From assembly GCF_041601295.1 (NCBI RefSeq), contig NZ_JBFIII010000018.1, forward strand, positions 1 through 35,194: a stretch of 35,194 nucleotides of DNA. The letters run 5' to 3'. The notes beneath the pieces are model-generated. The model was not told the DNA's origin. It saw only the letters and a program-made list of their open reading frames with translations, and ran no database searches. This DNA comes from Immundisolibacter sp. (GTDB lineage: Bacteria > Pseudomonadota > Gammaproteobacteria > Immundisolibacterales > Immundisolibacteraceae). The translations under genes were made by a program, and so were the position numbers. Of this stretch, positions 20,617-27,939 are shown piece by piece. Within the stretch, counting starts at the first letter, position 1. Every line of letters begins with the position of its first letter.

Positions 20617-22476
20617 ATGACCACAGACCCCGATAACTTACCCACCTTCGCCGAGCTGGACCTGGCCCCGGTCGTACTGGAGGCAGTCACCGCGCTCGGT
20701 TACGAAATCCCGACGCCCATCCAGGCCCGGATCATCCCGTTCCTGCTGGCCGGGCGTGACGTGCTTGGTCAGGCGCAGACCGGCACCGGCAAGACCGCCG
20801 CCTTCGCACTGCCGATCCTGTCGCGTATCGATGCCCAGCTGAAGCAGGTGCAGGTCATGGTGTTGACCCCGACGCGCGAGCTCGCCATCCAGGTGGCGCA
20901 GGCGTTTACCCGCTATGGCGCTCATTTGCCGGGTCTGCGGGTGCTGTCCGTGTATGGCGGCCAGGGCTACCGCGATCAGCTGCGCGAACTGCATCGCGGT
21001 GTGCAGGTGGTGGTCGGCACGCCGGGGCGGGTCATGGACCATATGCGTCGCGGCACGCTGGACCTGTCGGCGCTCGGCATTCTGGTTCTGGACGAAGCCG
21101 ACGAGATGCTGCGCATGGGCTTCATAGACGATGTCGAGTGGATTTTGTCCGAGACGCCGGCAACGCGGCAGGTGGCGTTGTTCTCCGCCACCCTGCCGAC
21201 GCCGATCAAGCGCATTGCCCAGCGCCACCTCAAAGACCCGCAGGAGGTGTCGATCAAGGTCCGCACCACCACCGCCGAGACCATCCGCCAGCGCTATTGG
21301 CGCGTCAGCGGTGTACACAAGCGAGAGGCCCTGACCCGCATCCTTGAAACCACGCCGCATGAAGGCGTGATCGTGTTCGTACGTACCAAAACCGAAACCC
21401 TGGGCGTGGCCGACTACCTCATCGCGCAGGGCTACGCCGCCGCGCCGTTGAACGGCGACATCCAGCAGAACGTGCGCGAGCACACCGTCAGTCGTCTCAA
21501 ATCCGGCAAGCTGAACATACTGGTGGCCACCGACGTGGCCGCCCGTGGTCTGGACGTGGAGCGCATCAGCCACGTTATCAACTATGACATTCCCAACGAC
21601 ACCGAGTCCTATGTGCATCGCATCGGGCGCACCGGGCGCGCCGGGCGCAGCGGCGAAGCCATCCTGTTCGTGGCGCCGCGTGAGATGCGCATGCTGCAAG
21701 CGATCGAACGCGCCACCCGCCAGCGGATCGAAGAAATGCCCCTGCCGGGCGTGGAAGCGGTCAATCAGCGACGCATCGAGCGCTTCTGCAAACGCATAGA
21801 CGATGCCCTGTCGAATACGGAAAGCGCCGAAACGCTAGACCTTTTTCGGCGTGTACTGGGCGAGTACGAGACCGAGAAATCAGTGCCATCGGCCGACATC
21901 GCCGCCGCGTTGGCCATATTGCTGCAAGGTGACGAGCCACTGCTGCTGGCGCCCGAGCGTAAAACACCGCGGTTTGCCGAGCCACGCTCCACCGGGGCGC
22001 GCCTTGACCGCACGCCCGCACCAGGGCCGGGCGAACGCCGACCCCCACGCGCCGCGGCGCAGCCAACAGGCGATCTGGAGTCCTACCGGGTCGAGGTCGG
22101 CGCCACGCATGGCGCGAAACCGTCAAATCTGGTCGGCGCCATCGCCAATGAGGCGGGGATCGACAGCAAATACATCGGCCGGATCGAGATCTACGAGGGA
22201 TACAGCACGGTCGATCTGCCACAAGGCATGCCCAATGACCTGTTGGAAATACTCAAACGCACGCGTGTTGCTGGTCAGCCGCTGGCCATCAGTCGTGTTG
22301 CCGATGGCGCGCCCAAGGCGGGGCCCTATCAGGCCACGCGCGCGTCTCGGGATCCGGCACCTGACAGCACCCCGCGCCCGTTCAAACCGCGACTGGTCGT
22401 TGGCAAGCCGGGCAAGCCCGGCAAGCTGAAGGTCAAGACCGGTTATCCGAAGCGTCGACCCGCAGAGGGAAGCTAG
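20617..22476 (+). CDS. deaD: DEAD-box RNA helicase DeaD/CsdA type
   Basis: A 619-residue ATP-dependent RNA helicase for ribosome assembly and mRNA turnover, often cold-induced. RecA domain 1: Q-motif region FAELDLAPVVLEAVTALGYEIPTPIQ, Walker A AQTGTGKT at 53-60, PTRELA, the DEAD box LVLDEADEMLRMGF, and SAT. RecA domain 2: VATDVAARGLDV and HRIGRTGRAGR. A DbpA-type RNA-binding domain near residues 480-560 (YRVEVGATHGAKPSNLVGAIANE) and a basic tail rich in Lys, Pro and Gly follow. The ATG at 20617 is used because the upstream in-frame codon is TTG. It stands alone, convergent with the alpha/beta hydrolase. Confidence 0.93.
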   Translation: MTTDPDNLPTFAELDLAPVVLEAVTALGYEIPTPIQARIIPFLLAGRDVLGQAQTGTGKTAAFALPILSRIDAQLKQVQVMVLTPTRELAIQVAQAFTRYGAHLPGLRVLSVYGGQGYRDQLRELHRGVQVVVGTPGRVMDHMRRGTLDLSALGILVLDEADEMLRMGFIDDVEWILSETPATRQVALFSATLPTPIKRIAQRHLKDPQEVSIKVRTTTAETIRQRYWRVSGVHKREALTRILETTPHEGVIVFVRTKTETLGVADYLIAQGYAAAPLNGDIQQNVREHTVSRLKSGKLNILVATDVAARGLDVERISHVINYDIPNDTESYVHRIGRTGRAGRSGEAILFVAPREMRMLQAIERATRQRIEEMPLPGVEAVNQRRIERFCKRIDDALSNTESAETLDLFRRVLGEYETEKSVPSADIAAALAILLQGDEPLLLAPERKTPRFAEPRSTGARLDRTPAPGPGERRPPRAAAQPTGDLESYRVEVGATHGAKPSNLVGAIANEAGIDSKYIGRIEIYEGYSTVDLPQGMPNDLLEILKRTRVAGQPLAISRVADGAPKAGPYQATRASRDPAPDSTPRPFKPRLVVGKPGKPGKLKVKTGYPKRRPAEGS

Positions 22477-22514
22477 GCTGGGGCAGTCTTGGCAAGCGAC
22501 GGATCGTCCCGGAA

Positions 22515-23330
22515 TCAGGCCGAATGAGCCGCGCGCAAGAACTCCAGCACCCGGATATTGAACAGCGCGGCATTCTCGAGCGACGGGCCATGACCGAGGT
22601 CCGGTAACAGTTCCAGGTGCGCCCGTGGCGCCTGCGCAGCCAGCGCCTCGCCCATGCGGGCAAAATCCGGCAGGTCGCGTGTGCCAACCAACACCAGCGT
22701 GGGGGCGAGTAGTTCGTTCAAGCGACTCGCCAGGGGTGGTTCGAGGCCCGTCTCCGGGTCCCGGTGTTGCCAATGCCAGCCGGAATAATCGGACATGATC
22801 TGTGTCAACAGGGTGCGTCCGGCCGGTGACTGCAGAGTCGGAGCGAACAGCGAGGCATTCAGCCAGGCGGTCCGCGCTGCGTCCAGGCCATCCTGGCCAG
22901 CGATTTGCCAGACGCTTTTCAGCAGCGCCATCAACTGGTCCAGTTGCGTATAGCCGCGCAGGAGCGGCGCGGACAAGACGACACGCTCGGTTCTTTCGGG
23001 ATAAGCCACGGCAAAGCTTGCCGCAATACCGCCGCCAAGCGAGTGGCCAAGCAGGTGCGTCCGTTTCACGCCCACGGCATCGAGCAACGCCAGCAGATCC
23101 TGATGATGGGCATAAGGCATGACGCCCGGTGGACTGGAGCGCCCGAAACCACGCAGGTCATAGCTGATAACGTCGTAGTGGTCTGCCAGCGCCGGCCACT
23201 GCGGGGCCCACACCCGCAAGTCCAGACCAAACCCATGCACCAGTACCAGGCTTTCACCCTGGCCCTGGCGGCGGTAGTGCAGGCTGCCGCCATCGATATC
23301 GATCCGGCCCTCAGCGGGTGCAGTGGTCAT
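22515..23330 (-). CDS. Alpha/beta-fold hydrolase
   Basis: A 271-residue alpha/beta hydrolase. The oxyanion-hole region is LVLVHGFGLDLRVW, the nucleophile elbow GHSLGGG has Ser97, the acid is probably the Asp in LVLVGTRDLPDF, and the histidine is in LPDLGHGPSLE. The overall look resembles 3-oxoadipate enol-lactonase, haloperoxidase and BioH-type enzymes; the substrate cannot be assigned. Its start overlaps the end of idi by 20 bases, so it is translated from the same message as the isomerase. Confidence 0.85.
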   Translation of the reverse strand: MTTAPAEGRIDIDGGSLHYRRQGQGESLVLVHGFGLDLRVWAPQWPALADHYDVISYDLRGFGRSSPPGVMPYAHHQDLLALLDAVGVKRTHLLGHSLGGGIAASFAVAYPERTERVVLSAPLLRGYTQLDQLMALLKSVWQIAGQDGLDAARTAWLNASLFAPTLQSPAGRTLLTQIMSDYSGWHWQHRDPETGLEPPLASRLNELLAPTLVLVGTRDLPDFARMGEALAAQAPRAHLELLPDLGHGPSLENAALFNIRVLEFLRAAHSA

Positions 23331-23868
23331 GAATCCAGGTGTCCAGTGCTGGCAGACAGCGGGCGAGAATTTCTCGCAGCCAGGGCGTGTAGCTTTCCGG
23401 CGCTTGCGCCACCTCAGTCAACAGTTGCGGCCAGTCCAGCCAGCGCCAGGCGCTGGCCTCCAGTGGGTCCGGCCGCGGATCGCCGGCGTAGATGCCACAC
23501 AGTACGTGGTCGAACTCGTGTTCCGTCAGCGCACCGATTACCGGTAGCCGGTAGCGAAGGCTGCTGATCACGGTCAGCGCGCAGTCGAAACCCATTTCCT
23601 CGCCCAGGCGTCGACGTGCCTCGTCGCGCAGCGGCTGATCGGGCTGCGGGTGCCCGCAACAGGTGTTGGTCCACAGACCACCGGAGTGGTACTTGCCATC
23701 CGCCCGCCGTTGCAGCAGCACGCGTCCGGCGGTATCGAAAACGAACACAGAGAATGCCCGGTGCAAGAGTCCGCGACGGTGGGCATCGAGTTTTTCGGCG
23801 CGGCCGGTGGGGCGGTCCTGGTCATCCACCAGCTGTACCCATTCCACGGCAGGCGAGGGAGGCGTCAT
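23311..23868 (-). CDS. idi: Isopentenyl-diphosphate delta-isomerase, type 1
   Basis: A 185-residue Nudix-fold enzyme that interconverts isopentenyl and dimethylallyl diphosphate, the two C5 isoprenoid units. Metal-ligand histidines are His30 and His36 (DAHRRGLLHRAFS) and His73. The catalytic cysteine is in TNTCCGHP (Cys71), and the second catalytic/metal site is the glutamate pair in TEHEFDHV (116 and 118). Length matches E. coli Idi. No other isoprenoid gene is nearby; the overlapping alpha/beta hydrolase is the only clear partner. Confidence 0.93.
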   Translation of the reverse strand: MTPPSPAVEWVQLVDDQDRPTGRAEKLDAHRRGLLHRAFSVFVFDTAGRVLLQRRADGKYHSGGLWTNTCCGHPQPDQPLRDEARRRLGEEMGFDCALTVISSLRYRLPVIGALTEHEFDHVLCGIYAGDPRPDPLEASAWRWLDWPQLLTEVAQAPESYTPWLREILARCLPALDTWIHDHCTR

Positions 23869-23923
23869 GGCGGCAGCATGCCAGAGCCCGCGCAGCAGGC
23901 CAATACGCCGTTATTATCGTGCC

Positions 23924-24148
23924 ATGCCATCGCTACTGTATGTAACCGCCGGCTGCCACTTATGTGAGCAGGCACACGCAGTGCTGGCGCGGGCCGGGCT
24001 GGCGGACGCGGTGCAGCAGGTGGAGATTGGTTACGACGAGGCGCTGGCCGAAACCTACGGTTCGCGTATCCCGGTGCTGCGCATTGAACCGGGCGGCAGG
24101 GAGCTGGACTGGCCGTTCAGCGCAGCCGACGTGCTTGCGATTGTTTGA
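23924..24148 (+). CDS. Glutaredoxin-like thiol protein
   Basis: A 74-residue protein with a thioredoxin-fold CxxC motif at Cys11 and Cys14 (YVTAGCHLCEQA), a cis-proline segment (SRIPVLRI) and a short C-terminal helix. It fits the short glutaredoxin-like family formerly called DUF836. The frame is open for 87 codons upstream of this ATG, but only as antisense of idi, and the conserved fold starts right at the ATG. Its role (thiol or disulfide exchange) is inferred from the motif. It lies 45 bases before the DapA-like gene and may share its message. Confidence 0.8.
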   Translation: MPSLLYVTAGCHLCEQAHAVLARAGLADAVQQVEIGYDEALAETYGSRIPVLRIEPGGRELDWPFSAADVLAIV

Positions 24149-24193
24149 GCCATCAGATTTCGACCTATTGATTGTCAGCAAGAGGAGATCGAC

Positions 24194-25153
24194 ATGGATT
24201 ACACGCGTGCTGAGGCCAAGGCCTGGGCTGGAAAGAAGTTTCATGGTTTCTTTGAGGCGCCGTTCACGCCCATTGACGCTAACGGCGAGATCGACGCCAA
24301 GCAGCTACAGGAAAACATCGACCGTTATATCGAGCTGGGCGTGGATGGCCTGGTAGTGGGCGGCTTCATCGCCGAGCTGTGGACCATGACCTACCAGGAC
24401 TGGCTGCGCTACCACCAGCTGTGTGCGCAGGCGGTGCGCGGGCGGGTGCCGCTGTTCACCATCATCCTGGAGTCGTCGGCCAAGCAGGCTATCGAGAAGC
24501 TGGCCTTCGTGCAGAAGCTCGGTTACGACGGCGCCGAGATCATGAACCCGTCGGTACAGCTACGATCCGATGACGAAATTTTCGATTTCATGAAGTACGT
24601 CGCGGAGCGGTCGCCGCTGGCGCTGGTGCTGTACCGCACGCCGATGCCCGGCACGCTGATGTCGATGGACCTGATCGTGCGCCTGGCGGAAATCGACACC
24701 GTGGTAGGCGTCAAGCAGGGCAGCTTCAGCCGCTCCGATACGCTGGTGCTGCGACGTCGGGCACGCCCGGATTTCATCGTCAGCGAGCCGATGGAGAGCT
24801 TTTTCCTGGACGACCTGCGGGCCGGTGGGCAGGTTTTGTGGGCGGCGTTCTGGTATCTGGCCTACGGCAAGCTGCGCCCGCTGATGCGCGAGTACTACAC
24901 GCTGGCCCGCGCCGGCCGCTGGGACGAGGCGCGCAAGCCCTGGGAGGCGTTGCAGCCGGCGCGGGTGTTCTTTGAGGATCTGGCCACCGATATGGCGCGT
25001 ACCGGCACCTACGCCAGTCACATCGCCATGATGAAACCGTGGATGGAGGCGATTGGATTTCCGGTCGGACCAGTCCTGCCGCCGGTACGCGGCCTGGCTG
25101 CCGAGCGACGGGAATGGCTGATCGATCAGCTACAGAAACTCGGCGTCGCTTGA
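24194..25153 (+). CDS. DapA-superfamily (class I) lyase/aldolase
   Basis: A 319-residue TIM-barrel protein of the dihydrodipicolinate synthase/N-acetylneuraminate lyase superfamily. The Schiff-base lysine is Lys174 (VVGVKQGSF) and the general-base tyrosine Tyr147 (LVLYRTPMPG). The usual substrate-carboxylate loop GTTGE is replaced by VGGFIAELW at about 55-63. It is therefore not an ordinary DapA. Hydratase-aldolases of aromatic degradation also vary this loop, but their pattern is different again. A strong AGAGGAG site precedes the ATG. An intrinsic terminator follows 13 bases after the stop. The aromatic-pyruvate aldolase idea is inference. Confidence 0.82.
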   Translation: MDYTRAEAKAWAGKKFHGFFEAPFTPIDANGEIDAKQLQENIDRYIELGVDGLVVGGFIAELWTMTYQDWLRYHQLCAQAVRGRVPLFTIILESSAKQAIEKLAFVQKLGYDGAEIMNPSVQLRSDDEIFDFMKYVAERSPLALVLYRTPMPGTLMSMDLIVRLAEIDTVVGVKQGSFSRSDTLVLRRRARPDFIVSEPMESFFLDDLRAGGQVLWAAFWYLAYGKLRPLMREYYTLARAGRWDEARKPWEALQPARVFFEDLATDMARTGTYASHIAMMKPWMEAIGFPVGPVLPPVRGLAAERREWLIDQLQKLGVA

Positions 25154-25165
25154 TATAGACCCGGA

Positions 25166-25199
25166 TATGAAAAACCCCGCTGCGGCGGGGTTTTTCATA
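25166..25199. terminator. Strong bidirectional intrinsic terminator
   Basis: A perfect 15-bp stem pairs 25166-25180 with 25185-25199 around a TGCG loop. The GC core (CCCCGC with GCGGGG) is flanked by five A on one side and five T on the other, so it works for both strands. It lies between the convergent DapA-like gene and the Bax-inhibitor-1 family gene. Confidence 0.93.
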
Positions 25200-25218
25200 A
25201 GCCGTTGGTGGGCGACGA

Positions 25219-25890
25219 TCAGTCTTCGCCGCCGGCGAAACCGAGCAAGTGCAGCAGACTCAGGAACAGGTTGTAGAGGCTGACATAGAGGGTGACCGTG
25301 GCCATCAAATAGTTGGTCTCGCCGCCGTTTACCAGCGCGCTGGTCTGATACAGGATCACCGCGCTCATCAACAGCACGAACATCGCACTCACGGCCAGCG
25401 ACAACGCCGGAATTTGCAGGAATATGGCCGCCAGCCCGGCCAGGAAGGCCACCATGACGCCAGCGAACAGAAAACCGCCCATGAAGCTGAAATCCCGCTT
25501 CGAGGTCAGCGCGTAGGTGGACAGGCCCAGAAAAATCGCACCACTGCCACCCAGTGCCGTCATCACCAGCTGGTGGCCGTTGCTGAACATCTTCAGGTAG
25601 AGGCTGACAATGGGGCCGAGTGTAAAGCCCATAAATCCGGTCAACGCGAACACCGCCAGGATGCCCCAGGCACTGTTGCGCAATTTGTGTACCGCGAACA
25701 GCAGGCCGAAATAGCCGACCAGGGTTCCGATCAAGCCCGGTCCGCGCAGATCGAGCGCCATCGCAAAGGCGGCGGTCGCGGCGCTGAACAGCAGCGTCAT
25801 CGCCAACAGCATGTAGGTGTTTCGGATCAGGGCGCTGGTTGTGGCGTGCGGGGTAGCACGCAGGGATGCTTCTAGCGGGTTGGTATTCAT
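25219..25890 (-). CDS. Bax inhibitor-1/YccA family membrane protein
   Basis: A 223-residue membrane protein with about seven TM helices. The N-terminal soluble piece ATPHATTSALIRNTYMLLAMTLLFSAATAAFAM and the later Gly-rich helices fit the BI-1 family, including E. coli YccA, which modulates the FtsH protease, and YbhL. The ATG at 25888-25890 is used; the long frame upstream runs antisense through the tRNA gene and is not real. The role in this organism is not evident. A bidirectional terminator follows. Confidence 0.88.
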   Translation of the reverse strand: MNTNPLEASLRATPHATTSALIRNTYMLLAMTLLFSAATAAFAMALDLRGPGLIGTLVGYFGLLFAVHKLRNSAWGILAVFALTGFMGFTLGPIVSLYLKMFSNGHQLVMTALGGSGAIFLGLSTYALTSKRDFSFMGGFLFAGVMVAFLAGLAAIFLQIPALSLAVSAMFVLLMSAVILYQTSALVNGGETNYLMATVTLYVSLYNLFLSLLHLLGFAGGED

Positions 25891-26013
25891 TACGTCTGGA
25901 CCTCGGTATCGGCCATCGGGGCAGGGTGATTCTAAACAAATCCCATGCCGGCGCCACTCGGACGGTCGGGTCTGGCAGTCGGGCGGGGGCTCCGCTATCC
26001 TTCGCCCGCCCGC

Positions 26014-26101
26014 GGAGAGGTGGCTGAGCGGTTTAAAGCGGCGGTCTTGAAAACCGTTGACTCGCAAGGGTCCGGGGGTTCGAATCCCTCCCTCTCCGCC
26101 A
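26014..26101 (+). tRNA. tRNA-Ser (UGA anticodon)
   Basis: An 88-base class II tRNA with encoded CCA. The acceptor stem GGAGAGG (26014-26020) pairs with CCTCTCC (26091-26097). The discriminator is G at 26098 and CCA is at 26099-26101. The D-loop contains the GGTT-type segment, the anticodon loop CTTGAAA has TGA at 26048-26050, a long variable arm follows, and the T-loop is GGTTCGAATCC. It reads UCA and related serine codons. It stands alone between the BI-1 family gene and rhlB. Confidence 0.96.
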
Positions 26102-26152
26102 CATCTGCCCGCCGCCTTGGGGGATGGTCGGGCTTGCCGCCGGTGACACCGG

Positions 26153-26158
26153 TATAAT
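26153..26158 (+). promoter_or_regulatory. Candidate -10 box upstream of rhlB-like gene
   Basis: A perfect TATAAT lies about 40 bases upstream of the GTG start at 26196 and 52 bases after the tRNA. No good -35 box sits at normal spacing (TTGCCG at 26134 is too close), so this is a weak prediction. Confidence 0.3.
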
Positions 26159-26195
26159 CGTGGCTCGTTAACTCCTTTAAAAGCAATCCCATTAC

Positions 26196-27680
26196 GTGAT
26201 AAGTCGTCTGATCCATGCAGTAAAAGCCGTTCTCCGCCGCACACCCAGCGTCCCCGAACCCATTCTGACTACCCCGGAATCCGCCCCACGGCGGCCACGG
26301 GCTCAACGTCATCCCAAAGCAAAGCCTGACGCAGCAGCGCCAAAAAAAGCCTTGCCACGGGCAGCCATACCAGTGCTGAAAGCGCCCGCGCACACCACCG
26401 GCACGCCATTTGCCGCCCTGCCTCTGGACGCGCGCTTACTTGCCAACATCGCCGCGACGGGTTTTACCAACTGCACGCCGATTCAGGAACAGGCGCTGCC
26501 GCTGTTGCTAGCGGGCAGGGACGTGGCTGGCCAGGCGCAAACCGGCACCGGCAAAACCGCCACCTTCCTCCTGGCGCTGTTCGACAATCTGTTGCGACAT
26601 CCTCCTTTGCCGGGGCGTACCGCCACGCGTCCACGGGCGCTGATCCTGGCACCGACGCGGGAGCTGGCAATCCAGATTCATCGCGACGCCGAATTGCTGG
26701 GGGAGGGGCTCGGTTTCCGCATCGGCCTGGCCTATGGCGGCGTGGACTATGAGAAGCAGCGCACCCAGCTGGAAGCCGGTGTTGATGTGTTGATGGGCAC
26801 CCCGGGCCGGTTGATCGACTACGAGAAACAGGGCGTGTTCGACCTGTCGTCGGTGCAGGTCATGGTGCTGGACGAGGCGGACCGAATGTTCGATCTCGGA
26901 TTCATAAAAGACATCCGGTATCTGATGCGGCGCATGCCGGCCCCGGCCCAGCGTTTGTCGATGCTTTTTTCGGCCACCCTGGCGCAACGGGTGCTGGAGC
27001 TCGCGTACGAGCATATGAACGAACCCGAGCGGGTAAGTATCGAGCCTGACAAGGTCACGGTTGACCTCGTGCGTCAGGTTATTTACCACACTGCAACGGA
27101 CGAGAAAGTACCCTTGTTACTGGGCTTGCTTCAGCCCTTGGAGCTGGCGCGCAGCATGGTGTTCGTCAATACCAAGGCGGAAGCGGAGCGGGTCTGGGGC
27201 TACCTGGAAGCCAATGGCATCCCGGCCGGTCTGATGACCGGGGACGTACACCAGCGCAAACGCGAAAAGCTGCTGGATCGCTTCCGCATGGGTGAACTGG
27301 CCGCTCTGGTCGCTACCGATGTTGCGGCCCGTGGCCTGCATATCGACGGCGTGACCCACGTCTTCAATTACGACCTGCCGCAGGACGCCGAGGATTACGT
27401 GCATCGCATTGGCCGCACGGCCCGTGCGGGAGCCGCCGGCGAGGCAATCAGCTTCGGCTGCGAGCGCTACGTGTACTCCTTGCCGGATATCGAAAAATAC
27501 ATCGGTCAGAAGCTCCCGGTGGAGCCGGTGCTACACGACAAGCTGGTCAAGCCTAAACCGCGCGTGCGGTTGGCCGCAGAAGACCGGGTAACGCCCAGGC
27601 CCGGCAATGGTCGGTCCGGTGGTGGTGGCGGATCACGCCGTGCCCCCGCGGGACGCGGCGCGCCGCGCAGGGTGCGCTAG
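26196..27680 (+). CDS. rhlB: DEAD-box RNA helicase, RhlB-like
   Basis: A 494-residue RNA helicase. A short basic N-terminus (MISRLIHAVKAVLRR) and an Ala/Pro/Lys-rich linker precede the core, as in Pseudomonas-type RhlB. Core motifs: Q-motif GFTNCTPIQEQALP, Walker A AQTGTGKT at 114-121, PTRELAIQ, VLDEADRMFDLGF, SATL, VATDVAARGLHIDGVTHVFNYDLPQDAEDYVHRIGRTARAGAAGEAISF. The last block is close to E. coli RhlB, the degradosome helicase working with RNase E and PNPase. The tail is Gly/Arg-rich. The start is a GTG with a poor ribosome site, so the first residues are uncertain. It is the last gene before the dif site. Confidence 0.88.
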   Translation: MISRLIHAVKAVLRRTPSVPEPILTTPESAPRRPRAQRHPKAKPDAAAPKKALPRAAIPVLKAPAHTTGTPFAALPLDARLLANIAATGFTNCTPIQEQALPLLLAGRDVAGQAQTGTGKTATFLLALFDNLLRHPPLPGRTATRPRALILAPTRELAIQIHRDAELLGEGLGFRIGLAYGGVDYEKQRTQLEAGVDVLMGTPGRLIDYEKQGVFDLSSVQVMVLDEADRMFDLGFIKDIRYLMRRMPAPAQRLSMLFSATLAQRVLELAYEHMNEPERVSIEPDKVTVDLVRQVIYHTATDEKVPLLLGLLQPLELARSMVFVNTKAEAERVWGYLEANGIPAGLMTGDVHQRKREKLLDRFRMGELAALVATDVAARGLHIDGVTHVFNYDLPQDAEDYVHRIGRTARAGAAGEAISFGCERYVYSLPDIEKYIGQKLPVEPVLHDKLVKPKPRVRLAAEDRVTPRPGNGRSGGGGGSRRAPAGRGAPRRVR

Positions 27681-27828
27681 GCAGCAAACGACCGGGGCCC
27701 GGACGCGCGTGCTCGAAGCGTGATTCCGGGCGCGGTCAGTTGGGAGCGTTTCCGCGGAAGGGGGAGTGCCTCCGGGTTTCGAATATCCATGGCTGCTTGA
27801 TAGCGATGAGTTCAAGCCCATATCCATT

Positions 27829-27856
27829 ATTTAACATAATATATATTATGCGCAAT
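27829..27856 (-). other. dif: dif site (XerC/XerD chromosome-dimer resolution site)
   Basis: On the given strand, reading left to right: the XerD arm ATTTAACATAA (27829-27839), the central hexamer TATATA (27840-27845), and the XerC arm TTATGCGCAAT (27846-27856). Against the reverse complement of E. coli dif, recalled from the literature, the XerD arm is 11/11, the centre 5/6 and the XerC arm 9/11. XerC and XerD, activated by FtsK, recombine two such sites to resolve chromosome dimers at division. It sits in a local AT-rich pocket in otherwise GC-rich DNA. The XerC arm may have been contributed by the element integrated to its right. Confidence 0.93.
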
Positions 27857-27907
27857 AGAACCTGGCCTGGACCGGCCTGCTGCGCGGCCGTTACGCTGGT
27901 GGATAGA

Positions 27908-27939
27908 CCACCCCGGTGACCTGGCAGTCGCCGGGGTGG
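27908..27939 (+). promoter_or_regulatory. Long hairpin overlapping the HTH gene start
   Basis: Arms 27908-27920 and 27927-27939 form a 13-bp stem (nine perfect GC-rich pairs, one G-T pair, three more pairs) around the loop CTGGCA. The right arm contains the presumed GTG start (27936-27938). It may be an operator, a translation-blocking mRNA hairpin, or a phage packaging or origin structure. Confidence 0.6.

Noticed and set aside
25891..26244. Upstream extension of the Bax-inhibitor-1 frame
   Set aside because: It crosses the tRNA-Ser gene on the opposite strand and has no family resemblance.
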